From NCBI GenBank assembly GCA_027063065.1, contig JAMOSO010000068.1:1-22426 (forward strand): a DNA stretch of 22,426 nt. Direction: 5' to 3'. Positions 8,287-16,733 of the stretch are shown here, one piece after another. Below the pieces are notes generated by a model. The model saw nothing but the letters and a program-made list of their open reading frames with translations, made no database searches and was not told the DNA's origin. Numbering within the stretch: the first letter of the stretch is position 1; every line of letters begins with the position of its first letter. Both the position numbers and the translations under genes were made by a program. The DNA comes from Planctomycetota bacterium. Lineage in GTDB: Bacteria; Planctomycetota; JAMOSO01.

Positions 8287-8772
8287 ATGAATACCGATAA
8301 TAATGACTGGAAAGATTTAATAATACAAGATCAGCTTATTTCTAAAGACAAAGAGATAGAAGCTCTTTTTGAGCAATTAAAAATAAAAGATGAACAAATA
8401 TCTAAGTATCAAACTAAGCTATATAAAATAAATAGTAAAATTGAAAGTAAACCTAATCATTTTATACCTTGGACATTGTCCGCTGTAGCTTCAATTTTAT
8501 TTTTTGTTCTTACTGTAAATTTTATACAAGTGCGTAATGATTTAATTGCCAAAGATAGTCAATCAATATATTTAACTGAGCGCCTTGAGTTACAACGCGA
8601 TAGTTTAGCTCAAAAATCTGCGCTAATTAATGGTCAAAATCACCAAATTGTGGAACTACATAATAAATTACAAACTAATTATAAAAATATGGCAATTATT
8701 GAGCAAAAGTTAAATAAAGCGCATGAGCAGGATATTGAATTGTCTAAACCTGTTGATATTGCTACAGAGTAA
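8287..8772 (+). CDS. Single-pass membrane protein with coiled coils, possible late motility gene
   Basis: A 161-aa protein I do not recognise. Residues ~17-53 form a charged heptad-like coiled coil (KDKEIEALFEQLKIKDEQI), residues ~60-80 are one membrane segment (TLSAVASILFFVLTVNF), and residues ~85-150 form a second coiled coil, predicted in the periplasm if the N-terminus stays inside. The start is ATG 8287, five bases after GGAG. A sigma-28-like promoter lies just upstream, and flgM and the 119-aa gene precede it, so a link to flagella or chemotaxis is plausible. The layout recalls small scaffold or tether proteins, but no specific function follows. Its 3' end overlaps the end of convergent queG by 11 bases. 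Confidence 0.65.
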   Translation: MNTDNNDWKDLIIQDQLISKDKEIEALFEQLKIKDEQISKYQTKLYKINSKIESKPNHFIPWTLSAVASILFFVLTVNFIQVRNDLIAKDSQSIYLTERLELQRDSLAQKSALINGQNHQIVELHNKLQTNYKNMAIIEQKLNKAHEQDIELSKPVDIATE

Positions 8773-9775
8773 TTAATTGTTTTAACGTCCAGTCAATATG
8801 CTCGTCAATTAATGTTGATGTACCTTTGGCTTGTAACAATGCTTTAATGATAATTGGATTGTTATTACCTTCATTGCCTATTGCAATGGCGATATTTCGC
8901 TTAAAGCATTCAAAGCCCATTCTTCTTAGTGGGCTTCCTTGGGTGTTTTTGTCAAAGGTTTGTGCATCCCATTTTAATAACTCTATTAGGGATATATTTT
9001 TTAGAATATCCTTTGTTTGAAAGTTTATATCTTTGCTTTCTGGTTGTTTGTTGTTCCAAGGACATACACTTTGGCAAATATCACATCCAAATATATTGGT
9101 GCCAAAAGCTTTGCGTAATTTTACAGGAATACTTTTTTTAAATTCAATACTGAGATACGAAAGACATTTTCTGGCATCGATAACGCCGTTAGCGATGATG
9201 GCTTGGGTAGGGCATTTATGAATGCAAATTTGGCAATTGCCACAGTGGTTTGTTTTTATAGTTAAATTATGATTTGGTGCTTCTAAAGAGCTTAATAAAA
9301 CTGCAATAAAATAATAACTGCCTTTTTTATTTATTAGCATTGCATTTTTACCAATCCAACCTAAGCCAGCTTGTAAAGCTAATTGTCTTTCCATTACAGG
9401 AGCCGAGTCCACACAGGGGCGAAATTGAGCATCTAAATTAAAATATGTGTTTATACTATCGCCTATTTTTTTTAATTTTTTTCGTAGATAGCGATGGTAA
9501 TCCCTGCCTTGAGCGTATGTGCTAATATATTTATTGTTGCTTGTTTGATAATAATTATAGGTAAATACCATAGCACTTTTTGCTGTTGGTAATACATTTA
9601 TGGGGTTGTTTCTTATTGGTAGACTTTGTTTTAAATAATCCATTTGCCCGTGATAGTTGTTGTCTATCCATTGTTTAAAATTGTCATTTGATTTTGTGTC
9701 GCTAAGATTTATCCAACCCATACTAGCAAATCCCAAGTCTTTGCTAGTCTCTTTAATGTATGTAGTGATATTCAA
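8762..9775 (-). CDS. queG: Epoxyqueuosine reductase QueG
   Basis: A 337-aa cytoplasmic enzyme for the last step of queuosine synthesis, reducing epoxyqueuosine at position 34 of tRNAs with GUN anticodons. QueG uses a cobalamin cofactor and two [4Fe-4S] clusters. Visible here: the active-site loop FRPCVDSAPVMER with D123 and E129; the first cluster cysteines C178, C181, C184 and C188 (CGNCQICIHKCP); C204; and the second set C231, C234 and C238 (CDICQSVCPW). Length is near the family norm of 340-380. The start appears to be TTG 9775, with AGGAG eight bases upstream; the next Met is residue 19, too far into the conserved N-terminus. The gene is alone, divergent from ilvE. Confidence 0.93.
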   Translation of the reverse strand: MNITTYIKETSKDLGFASMGWINLSDTKSNDNFKQWIDNNYHGQMDYLKQSLPIRNNPINVLPTAKSAMVFTYNYYQTSNNKYISTYAQGRDYHRYLRKKLKKIGDSINTYFNLDAQFRPCVDSAPVMERQLALQAGLGWIGKNAMLINKKGSYYFIAVLLSSLEAPNHNLTIKTNHCGNCQICIHKCPTQAIIANGVIDARKCLSYLSIEFKKSIPVKLRKAFGTNIFGCDICQSVCPWNNKQPESKDINFQTKDILKNISLIELLKWDAQTFDKNTQGSPLRRMGFECFKRNIAIAIGNEGNNNPIIIKALLQAKGTSTLIDEHIDWTLKQLITL

Positions 9776-9898
9776 AAAAGTAACTCCTAAACGGTAAATA
9801 TAATAAATTCAAAAAAGTAGCTTAAAAAATACGCTTTCCCTTATATTTGTATTGATTATAATTTGTTTTTTTAAATCAGCTAGAAAATTGAGGATATT

Positions 9899-10909
9899 AT
9901 GGATTTAGACTGGGAAAATTTAGGCTTTGATATTTTGCCAACCAATGGCGTTGTGAGAATTGATTATGCAAATGGTCAATGGTCTGATATTTATGTAGAA
10001 AAAGAAACCAGTCTCAACCTAGATATGGGAGCGCAAGTTTTGCATTATGGTCAAGCTTGTTTTGAAGGCTTAAAGGCATTTAAGTCTCAATCTGGTGAAA
10101 TATCTTTATTTCGTCCAGATATGAATGCTAAGCGGATGATTTCGTCTGCAGATCGGATTTGTATGCAAGCTCCACCAGAGGAATTATTTATCCAAGCATG
10201 CCAAAAAGCAGTGGAAATTAATAAAGAATTTGTTCCTCCTTACGGCACTGGGGCTAGCTTATATTTACGTCCTTTATTGATAGGCACAGAGTCTATGTTT
10301 GCCATTAGACCTTCTAGCACTTATACCTTTATTATAATGGTTAGCCCTGTTGGTCCTTATTATAAAGATGGGTTTTCTCCTGTGGAGGCTTTGGTTATGG
10401 AGAATTATGACCGAGCTGCCCCTTGCGGAACTGGTCAATCAAAAGTGGCTGGAAATTATGCGGCTTCATTAAAGGGGGCGGAGGAGGCTCATAAAAAGGG
10501 TTTTCCAATTGTGCTGTATTTAGATTCTGCCAAGGGACAGTATATTGATGAATTTGGCACGTCTAATTTTATTGGTATAACTAAAGACAATAAATATATT
10601 ACACCACAGTCAGCATCTATATTGCAAAGCATTACTAACGATTCGTTGCGTCAATTGGCACGTGATATGGGCTTAGAGGTATTGCGTCAAAATATTGAAA
10701 TTAATAATGTAAATATTTTTGCAGAGGTAGGCGCTTGCGGTACAGCAGCTATTATTACCCCCATTGCATCTATTACGTACCAAGATAAAAAAGTAGTATT
10801 TAATAATGGCGAAGTTGGCAAAACTTTGCAGGCGCTTTATTCAGAGTTACAAGCAATACAGTATGGTGATAAACCAGATAGGTATGGGTGGTTAGTATCA
10901 ATATGTTGA
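9899..10909 (+). CDS. ilvE: Branched-chain amino acid aminotransferase
   Basis: A 336-aa fold-type IV PLP enzyme that moves the amino group between glutamate and the keto acids of leucine, isoleucine and valine. K182 in GTGQSKVAGNYAAS binds PLP, E218 in IDEFGTSNF contacts the pyridine nitrogen, and FEGLKAF (55-61) is the usual BCAT signature. Length and sequence fit the larger BCAT class seen in eukaryotes and many bacteria (~340-360 aa) rather than the ~309-aa E. coli type. The start is ATG 9899, just after GAGGA. A TATAAT at 9857-9862 is a likely -10, with a poor -35. No other ilv gene is adjacent. The small membrane gene overlaps its last codons. Confidence 0.93.
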   Translation: MDLDWENLGFDILPTNGVVRIDYANGQWSDIYVEKETSLNLDMGAQVLHYGQACFEGLKAFKSQSGEISLFRPDMNAKRMISSADRICMQAPPEELFIQACQKAVEINKEFVPPYGTGASLYLRPLLIGTESMFAIRPSSTYTFIIMVSPVGPYYKDGFSPVEALVMENYDRAAPCGTGQSKVAGNYAASLKGAEEAHKKGFPIVLYLDSAKGQYIDEFGTSNFIGITKDNKYITPQSASILQSITNDSLRQLARDMGLEVLRQNIEINNVNIFAEVGACGTAAIITPIASITYQDKKVVFNNGEVGKTLQALYSELQAIQYGDKPDRYGWLVSIC

Positions 10910-11220
10910 ATGTAAAAAAGTCTTTTTATTTGGTTTGGTTTTGTATTATTTTGGCTTTGGCGTTAATGAATCAGGGCGGAGTATATATACCAATTGGCCA
11001 TATACCTATAGTGTGTGTTATTTTACTTAGGCGTCATATTAGAAAAATAGCTAATGTGCCCAAATCAAATAAACAACAAAAAATCATTATTTTATTAGTT
11101 TTATTGGCTTTGTTAGCCTTGTTTTTTATAGATATATTTTTGTTTAAATTATTGTTGGTGTCAGTGTTGCTGATACGATTTATCAATGATATGAAAATAT
11201 GCTTAATAGATAAACACTAA
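10903..11220 (+). CDS. Small hydrophobic membrane protein overlapping ilvE
   Basis: A 105-aa protein, unrecognised. It has about three hydrophobic stretches: FYLVWFCIILALALMN, VYIPIGHIPIVCVILL, and a long IIILLVLLALLALFFIDIFLFKLLLV that could be one long or two short segments. A basic loop, RRHIRKIANVPKSNKQQK, separates the second and third. I chose ATG 10903, which overlaps the ilvE stop (TGA 10907-10909) by 7 bases; an in-frame GTG at 10888 would add five residues. It should be expressed only with ilvE by read-through. Its stop codon lies within the left arm of the following terminator hairpin. Confidence 0.6.
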   Translation: MLNVKKSFYLVWFCIILALALMNQGGVYIPIGHIPIVCVILLRRHIRKIANVPKSNKQQKIIILLVLLALLALFFIDIFLFKLLLVSVLLIRFINDMKICLIDKH

Positions 11221-11248
11221 GAAGGTTTTAAGCCTTCTTAGTGTTTAT
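11210..11248. terminator. Bidirectional intrinsic terminator between convergent units
   Basis: A perfect 16-bp inverted repeat: ATAAACACTAAGAAGG (11210-11225) and its complement at 11233-11248, with a 7-base loop. It lies in the 37-bp gap between the small membrane gene and the convergent ABC ATPase gene. Neither side has an uninterrupted T run right next to the stem; TTTTT at 11254-11258 is nearest on the plus strand. The stem length and position make a shared terminator the best reading. Confidence 0.8.
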
Positions 11249-11257
11249 GTGGTGTTT

Positions 11258-12355
11258 TTATGCAATAGTAATATTTACTTCGTTTTCACCAGCAAATATA
11301 TGACCAAATTCTAAATTAGGTTTTAGAACAATTTTTTGATTTACGTCAATTTGGATATGCGCTTCAACTTTGGCAGTAAAATCGTGATCGCCAACTTTTA
11401 TAAATAGCATTTGAGAATCACCTAATTTTTCAATTACTTCAACAATACCAGTAAAAGAGCTTGCATCGGCAGAATCAACCACGTTTAATTTTTCTGGACG
11501 TATTCCAAAAGTTACGTCTTGGCCAATTACAGATTTTGACTTAGATGCCATTCTTTCGTTTAGTTTTAAGTTGACAGTTTCATTGTTAAAATAAATATCG
11601 CCGTTTTCTTCTTTAATTGTACCTCCTAAAAAATTCATAGTAGGAGTACCAATAAATCCAGCAACAAATTTATTTTTTGGATAATCATATACGTCTAGTG
11701 GTTTACCCACTTGTTGTATATACCCATGAGACATTACACAAATACGATCACCTAATGTCATAGCTTCTACCTGATCGTGGGTTACATATATCATGGTTGT
11801 CTGTAGGCGTTGATGTAGAAGTTTAAGTTCTTTACGCATACCAACACGCATTTTGGCGTCTAAGTTAGAAAGAGGCTCATCCAATAAAAATACAGAAGGT
11901 TCGCGTACAATAGCTCGTCCTAATGCTACTCGTTGGCGTTGTCCACCAGAAAGAGCTTTTGGTTTACGAGGTAAGTATTCGGCTAATTCTAAATGTTCTG
12001 CCGTTTCTCTAACACGTTTGTCAATTTCGTCTTTAGGAAACTTACGCAATTTTAATCCAAATGCCATATTGTCATATACTGTCATATGTGGATACAGTGC
12101 ATAATTTTGAAATACCATTGCAATATCACGATCTTTTGGAGGTACGTTATTTACCACTCTATCTCCAATTTTTAATTCGCCATCAGAGATTTCTTCTAGT
12201 CCGGCAACCATACGAAGAGTGGTTGATTTTCCGCAACCAGATGGACCAACCATTACCATAAATTCTTTATCTTTAATGTGTAAATCGCTTTCGTGTACAG
12301 CGATTACATTGCCGTTATATACTTTTTTTAACTTTGTTAAAACTACTTCAGCCAT
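11258..12355 (-). CDS. Sugar ABC transporter ATPase, MalK/UgpC/MsmK type
   Basis: A 365-aa ATPase of the carbohydrate-uptake (CUT1) type. Nucleotide-binding domain: Walker A GPSGCGKST (37-45), Q83, signature LSGGQRQRV (135-143), Walker B FLLDEP with E160, and H193. Residues ~235-365 form the TOBE/OB-fold regulatory domain found in MalK and UgpC. Such subunits pair with two permeases and a binding protein to import maltose, glycerol-3-phosphate or other sugars. None of those partners is in the window, so the substrate is open, and it may serve several transporters as MsmK/MsmX do. ATG 12355 has GGAG five bases upstream. A divergent promoter region is shared with an AraC-family gene, a likely local regulator. 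Confidence 0.9.
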   Translation of the reverse strand: MAEVVLTKLKKVYNGNVIAVHESDLHIKDKEFMVMVGPSGCGKSTTLRMVAGLEEISDGELKIGDRVVNNVPPKDRDIAMVFQNYALYPHMTVYDNMAFGLKLRKFPKDEIDKRVRETAEHLELAEYLPRKPKALSGGQRQRVALGRAIVREPSVFLLDEPLSNLDAKMRVGMRKELKLLHQRLQTTMIYVTHDQVEAMTLGDRICVMSHGYIQQVGKPLDVYDYPKNKFVAGFIGTPTMNFLGGTIKEENGDIYFNNETVNLKLNERMASKSKSVIGQDVTFGIRPEKLNVVDSADASSFTGIVEVIEKLGDSQMLFIKVGDHDFTAKVEAHIQIDVNQKIVLKPNLEFGHIFAGENEVNITIA

Positions 12356-12366
12356 ATTGTCTCCAT

Positions 12367-12383
12367 CTTTATTGAAAATAAAG
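12367..12383. repeat. Short perfect inverted repeat in the leader of the ABC ATPase gene
   Basis: CTTTATT (12367-12373), GAA, then AATAAAG (12377-12383). It lies at the predicted transcription start of the ATPase gene (near 12382) and ends three bases before its GGAG site. It could be an operator or an mRNA hairpin affecting ribosome access. Seven AT-rich base pairs make a weak stem, so chance is possible. Confidence 0.35.
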
Positions 12384-12388
12384 ACAGG

Positions 12389-12416
12389 ACTATACTGTAA
12401 AATTGTTTATTGACAA
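12389..12416 (-). promoter_or_regulatory. Sigma-70-type promoter of the ABC ATPase gene
   Basis: Read on the minus strand: TTGTCA (12416-12411), 16 bases, TATAGT (12394-12389). Transcription would begin near 12382 and give a ~27-base leader containing GGAG. The -35 shares five bases with the -35 of the opposite promoter. Confidence 0.6.
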
Positions 12417-12439
12417 CTATTCTTGTTTAAAATTATACT
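12410..12439 (+). promoter_or_regulatory. Sigma-70 promoter of the AraC-family gene
   Basis: A perfect TTGACA (12410-12415), 18 bases, then TATACT (12434-12439). The expected start of transcription, about seven bases past the -10, is 12446, the A of the start codon. This predicts a leaderless mRNA; no ribosome binding site is seen before the ATG. Confidence 0.65.
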
Positions 12440-12445
12440 AACAGT

Positions 12446-13132
12446 ATGGTTTTAGACAATTATTCAGATGAATTTAATGCAGATTATAATAAATCTAAAA
12501 AATATTTACTTGTTTTAATATCTGGTTCAGTGGTGGGTAATGCTGGGTTCACACAGTTATATAAAATGCAATGGGTGGTTTTTAAGGCAAATACATTATT
12601 GCGTTTTACAGGTGCCACTGGCTATATTGTACCATTATCAGATACTTACTTACTGCAAAAAGGAGTGATAGATAACGTAGCTTTTGTTTTAATACAAGAT
12701 GTTATATGCTCACAAAGTAGATCAAGTCATCATCGTACAAAGGCTATGGAGTATCTCAATACGCATTTTAATTTATTATCGACGACAGTTAATCAAACCG
12801 ATAAAACTAATTTGGTGTCGTTATGTATTGAGTATTTTAAGAACAATCTCGATGAACATATTAGTTTAGATGATTTGGCTCAATACACTTTAAAATCTAA
12901 AATTGCAATTTTAAAAGCTTTTTCAAGGGAACAGGGTGTTGCCCCTTTGAAAGTTTTGGCTCAGATGCGTATCGAAGAAGCAACTAGATTGTTGCATCAA
13001 CAACAATTAAGCATTACACAAATAGGCTTTAAAATAGGCTTTTCTGATGTTGCAACCTTTAGTCATTTTTACAAAAGACATACAGGTAAAAGCCCTAGAT
13101 CTATTCAAAATGAATTGACATGGGTTATTTAA
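12446..13132 (+). CDS. AraC-family transcriptional regulator
   Basis: A 228-aa regulator. Residues ~122-225 hold the two-helix-turn-helix AraC DNA-binding domain: the first with ISLDDLAQYTLKSKIAILKAF, the second with SITQIGFKIGFSDVATFSHFYKRHTGKSP, the classical family signature. The first ~115 residues are shorter than the usual cupin sensor and are only partly beta-like, so the ligand, if any, is unclear. It is divergent from the sugar ABC ATPase gene, 90 bases apart, and probably controls it and itself. The start is ATG 12446 with no ribosome binding site, matching the leaderless promoter. The stop lies 6 bases before the stop of convergent rapA. Confidence 0.85.
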   Translation: MVLDNYSDEFNADYNKSKKYLLVLISGSVVGNAGFTQLYKMQWVVFKANTLLRFTGATGYIVPLSDTYLLQKGVIDNVAFVLIQDVICSQSRSSHHRTKAMEYLNTHFNLLSTTVNQTDKTNLVSLCIEYFKNNLDEHISLDDLAQYTLKSKIAILKAFSREQGVAPLKVLAQMRIEEATRLLHQQQLSITQIGFKIGFSDVATFSHFYKRHTGKSPRSIQNELTWVI

Positions 13133-13138
13133 AATAGA

Positions 13139-15847
13139 TTATTGCTTTGGATAAATAGCAATTAAACGCAGAGCATCTAAGCGTAGGCGGGTTTTGCTTA
13201 ATCCAACATTTAAAGCTTGGTATTGAGTTTTTAAAGCAGTAATTTCATTGTTATTAATTGATGGGTTTACCAATTGCAACTCTGTAAGGCGTTCTATTTG
13301 CGGGGTTATTTCTTTGTTTACTAAATCTAAAGCATCATTAATAATTGGTTGCACTTGTTGTTGAGCCTCTTTACGCCCAGCATTAATCATTGTATCGATG
13401 ATATCTCTTGCTTTTTGATTTTGCAACATAGCGCCAGCGTTAAAATCTTCTAGTGTATTTGCATTTAAGTTTGGGTATTCATCGCTACAATTTTTGCCAG
13501 CTTGATTTATAACAACAGAAATTGGGGTGGGAGGTAAAAAGCGTTCTCCGCGTAAATGGCTAGCTACCGAGCTTTCTAACGAAAATAATAATTCTAAAAT
13601 AATGGCTTGTTTGTTTCCGGCCATTTTAGCAGATGATGCATTGCCACAGTCGCTAGTTAAGATTTGATCTAATGTGTCTCGCACCATTGCATGATCCCAT
13701 GACAATAAAGATGCGTCATCTTTTTTTAGGCATAATTCTCGATTAAAGCTTATAACCATACCATTTTCATTAAATCCAGGAAATGGCTTTGTGTAAAACA
13801 TATTTGGTTTTAAATTGTAAGTTCTAAAATCAATTTCTTCAGCATCAATACCACCTCTATCAAGGGCGTAAATCATAAATTCTTCTACATCATTATGATC
13901 TTCTTGATCTATAATAGCTTGACGCAATTTTGCGGCGATTTCAGGATTGTTTGAGTTTAATTCCAATAATGTATCACGTCCTTGTTCTAGCTGTCTTAAT
14001 AGTTTTTCTTGAAAATTTGCAACTTTATTTAAAAAATCATTCCATATTTTTGAGTTATTTTTTGTGATTAAGTCTTGTAGTTCAGCACCAAAATTTTGCA
14101 TGATGCTTTGTGAACCATGCCACGGTTTTTCAAAAGCGTTTAATGCTTTATGATACCATTGAAATAATTTTTCATCTGCAGAGCCGCTAAGGTATGGTAC
14201 GTAAATATCTATCTTAGAGCCTTGACCTATTCTGTCCAAACGACCAATACGCTGTTCTAATTGCTCTGGTTCTTTTGGCAAGTCCCATAAGACTAAAGTA
14301 TGCGCACATTGAAAATTGCGGCCTTCTGCTCCTATTGGTGATGAAATTAAAATTTTTGGGCCAGTTTCTTCAAAAAACCAGGCGGCTTGTCGATCGCGTT
14401 CCATTAGGCTCATATCTTCATGAAAACGTGCGATTTTTTTATTTGGATTATTTTCGGGGTTTAGATTGGTAATTATTTCTTTAACGGTTTTTTTTGTTTG
14501 GCAAATAACTACAATTTTTTCATCTGGCAGTTTGGCTATCAAATTTTGTAACCATATTTGTTTTGTGTTTTTTGATAATTTTACGCCGTGGCATTTGCGC
14601 TTTGGAAATCCCTCTATAGTGGCTCGTACATTTCTAAATAATAAACGTCCAATACCATGTAAATCTAATAAGCGCCTTTGTAGTTGTATGCCGGCAAACG
14701 CATCGCCATTTTGATATTGTTTTAATATTTCTTGTACGGCTTTTGGATTAGATTTGTATAAACTATTAATTAAATTTGTATCCGCATCATTTAATTTTTT
14801 ATTTTGATGTAGTTTTTTTGCCGTGTTGGCAATGTTTTTATATTTATGTTGCTCTTTTTGATAGAGGTCAAAATCATAAAATCTGGCAGGGTCTAATAAT
14901 TGCAGTCGATAAAAATGATCTATTTGCCCGCTTTGCTCAGGTGTAGCACTTAATAATAAAAGATGCGCTACATTTTGGGATAATTTTTTTAATGTAGCAA
15001 AAAAAGGTGTTTGACTGCCGATATGGTGGGCTTCATCGACAATAAGCATATCCCATTTTTCATTTAAAATTTTTGGGTTTATTTCTTGGGCTATATCACT
15101 GGGGCATAAAAATAATTGATGGGCTTCAAATATGCTTACTTCTTGTTCTCTAGCGTCTTGAATTGATTCTCTATCAATTACCTGAAAAATCAAATTAAAT
15201 CTTTTAAGTAATTCTACAAACCATTGATATGTTAAAGCTGGAGGTATAATAATTAATACTTTGGCAATTCGTCCTGTTAATAGCATTTTATGCAAGATTA
15301 ATGCAGCTTCTATTGTTTTGCCCAATCCCACTTCATCGGCTAAAAGCAGTCTTACTTGGTGGCGTTTAGATGCCTCATCGGCTATGTAAATTTGATGGTC
15401 AAATAGTTCCATTCGAACGCCACCAAAACCACGCAGTTTTGATTTTAATAGTTTAGATTGCAATATATTTGCTTTTAGGCGTAAATCAAAATCTCGATAG
15501 TCGGCAAGATTACCACCTTTTAAACGGTTTTCTGGAGTAGACACATCGATATCATCACATAAATCTCGCTCGTGAACGCACTGCCCTTTGCCATGATAAT
15601 AATAATGATTGGATTTTTCTGTAACAGATTCAATGCTAAATTTAATACCATCTCTGCTTCGTAATAAATGCCCAGGGCTTAGATAGACCCGTGCTAATGG
15701 CGAGCTTTGTATCTCATATTTGCGTATCAAATCTTTGATAGGAAAGTATATTTCTACTGTTCTGCCTTCAACTAGTGTAACAGTGCCTAGTCCTAGTTCT
15801 GGTTCCATTACAGAATACCAACGTTGTTCAGGATAAAATGTACTCAT
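13139..15847 (-). CDS. rapA: RNA polymerase-associated helicase-like protein RapA
   Basis: A 902-aa Swi2/Snf2 ATPase that binds RNA polymerase and helps recycle it from stalled or post-termination complexes. The N-terminus GQRW-like EQRWYSVMEPELGLGTV begins the RapA Tudor-like region (1-110). ATPase motifs: LADEVGLGKTIEA (169-181), DEAH (271-274), SATPEQ, then in the second lobe FHEDMSLMERDRQAAWF, GAEGRNFQ and QRIGRLDRIGQ. The C-terminal half carries the RapA-specific regions and ends in LDALRLIAIYP, as E. coli RapA does (LDALRLIVV). It is ~65 residues shorter than the E. coli protein, mostly by small gaps. ATG 15847 follows the znuB stop after one base, so it is read as the third gene of a zinc-uptake operon, an unusual pairing. 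Confidence 0.95.
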   Translation of the reverse strand: MSTFYPEQRWYSVMEPELGLGTVTLVEGRTVEIYFPIKDLIRKYEIQSSPLARVYLSPGHLLRSRDGIKFSIESVTEKSNHYYYHGKGQCVHERDLCDDIDVSTPENRLKGGNLADYRDFDLRLKANILQSKLLKSKLRGFGGVRMELFDHQIYIADEASKRHQVRLLLADEVGLGKTIEAALILHKMLLTGRIAKVLIIIPPALTYQWFVELLKRFNLIFQVIDRESIQDAREQEVSIFEAHQLFLCPSDIAQEINPKILNEKWDMLIVDEAHHIGSQTPFFATLKKLSQNVAHLLLLSATPEQSGQIDHFYRLQLLDPARFYDFDLYQKEQHKYKNIANTAKKLHQNKKLNDADTNLINSLYKSNPKAVQEILKQYQNGDAFAGIQLQRRLLDLHGIGRLLFRNVRATIEGFPKRKCHGVKLSKNTKQIWLQNLIAKLPDEKIVVICQTKKTVKEIITNLNPENNPNKKIARFHEDMSLMERDRQAAWFFEETGPKILISSPIGAEGRNFQCAHTLVLWDLPKEPEQLEQRIGRLDRIGQGSKIDIYVPYLSGSADEKLFQWYHKALNAFEKPWHGSQSIMQNFGAELQDLITKNNSKIWNDFLNKVANFQEKLLRQLEQGRDTLLELNSNNPEIAAKLRQAIIDQEDHNDVEEFMIYALDRGGIDAEEIDFRTYNLKPNMFYTKPFPGFNENGMVISFNRELCLKKDDASLLSWDHAMVRDTLDQILTSDCGNASSAKMAGNKQAIILELLFSLESSVASHLRGERFLPPTPISVVINQAGKNCSDEYPNLNANTLEDFNAGAMLQNQKARDIIDTMINAGRKEAQQQVQPIINDALDLVNKEITPQIERLTELQLVNPSINNNEITALKTQYQALNVGLSKTRLRLDALRLIAIYPKQ

Positions 15848-15848
15848 T

Positions 15849-16733
15849 TTACTTTTTTGATTCGCCTCTTAATAATGCAATAATAAAACTTAAAACAAAC
15901 CAACAAAAACAACATAAAATTATTGTAGCTCCTGTTGCTGTGCCAGCCCAGTCTTGAGCCGATATAATCAACCCACTTGAGGCAGATGTGATACTGATAA
16001 TAATTGCCCACCAAAACATTGCCCCCGCAGAGCGTGATAGATTTCTAGCAGCAGCAGCAGGCACAATTAAAAGTGCTGTTACTAATAATACGCCAACAGC
16101 CCAGACAGAAAAAATTATTACGACTGATAATAATCCAGCATATATATATTGAAATAATGCAACTTTGACACGGTGGGCGGTAGCAAGGCTTGGGTTTAAA
16201 CCTATATATAACATTTGATTGTAGCCCCAAGTTTGAAATGTCATAAGTAATACAAATAGTATGATTAATAAATTTATGTTGGTTTTGCCTATGGTTAAAA
16301 TATCACCATATAAAAATTGTTGAATATTTGTCGCTGAAGAAGGGTCACGACTTACTACTGCTAGGCCAAAGGCTATTACAGCCGAAAACACCACGCCAAT
16401 TACTGTATCGGACGATAAAGAGCTTTTGCGTTGCATTGCCATAATGCTCAACCCGACTATTAATCCAAAAACAGGCATGCTAAATTGCGGATTGATACCA
16501 AATAGTAATCCAATTGCAACGCCGGCAAATGCAGAATGAGATATTGCATCGGCAAAAAATGCCATCCTAAAATTTACTACTTGTATTCCCATAGATGCTG
16601 CCATTGGTGCGAGTAATAATATTGCAAACATAGCTTGTTGCATAAAATTAAATTGCATGCATTCAAAAGGAAAGACACTTTGAATAGCAGAAAATATAGG
16701 AGTTAAATCAACCATGTTTACAGCAACTTTCAT
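15849..16733 (-). CDS. znuB: Zinc/manganese ABC transporter permease, ZnuB-like
   Basis: A 294-aa ABC-3 family membrane protein with about eight hydrophobic helices. Family marks include FFADAISHSAFAGVAIG (the conserved coupling segment with D and H) and the late GVLLVTALLIVPAAAARNLS stretch. With ZnuC it forms the inner-membrane channel for zinc or manganese brought by a periplasmic binding protein, which is not in the window. The start at ATG 16733 overlaps znuC by 26 bases; Met7 (16715) would overlap by 8 bases and is equally plausible. Neither has a clear ribosome binding site, so coupled translation is likely. Zinc versus manganese cannot be settled here. Confidence 0.85.
   Translation of the reverse strand: MKVAVNMVDLTPIFSAIQSVFPFECMQFNFMQQAMFAILLLAPMAASMGIQVVNFRMAFFADAISHSAFAGVAIGLLFGINPQFSMPVFGLIVGLSIMAMQRKSSLSSDTVIGVVFSAVIAFGLAVVSRDPSSATNIQQFLYGDILTIGKTNINLLIILFVLLMTFQTWGYNQMLYIGLNPSLATAHRVKVALFQYIYAGLLSVVIIFSVWAVGVLLVTALLIVPAAAARNLSRSAGAMFWWAIIISITSASSGLIISAQDWAGTATGATIILCCFCWFVLSFIIALLRGESKK

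Noticed and set aside
14466-14714. 82-aa plus-strand open frame inside rapA
   Set aside because: Antisense to a region aligned with RapA, no ribosome binding site or domain; a shadow frame.
16045-16230. 61-aa Cys-rich minus-strand frame within znuB
   Set aside because: Same strand but another frame of a conserved permease; the Cys content comes from the overlapping codons for hydrophobic residues.
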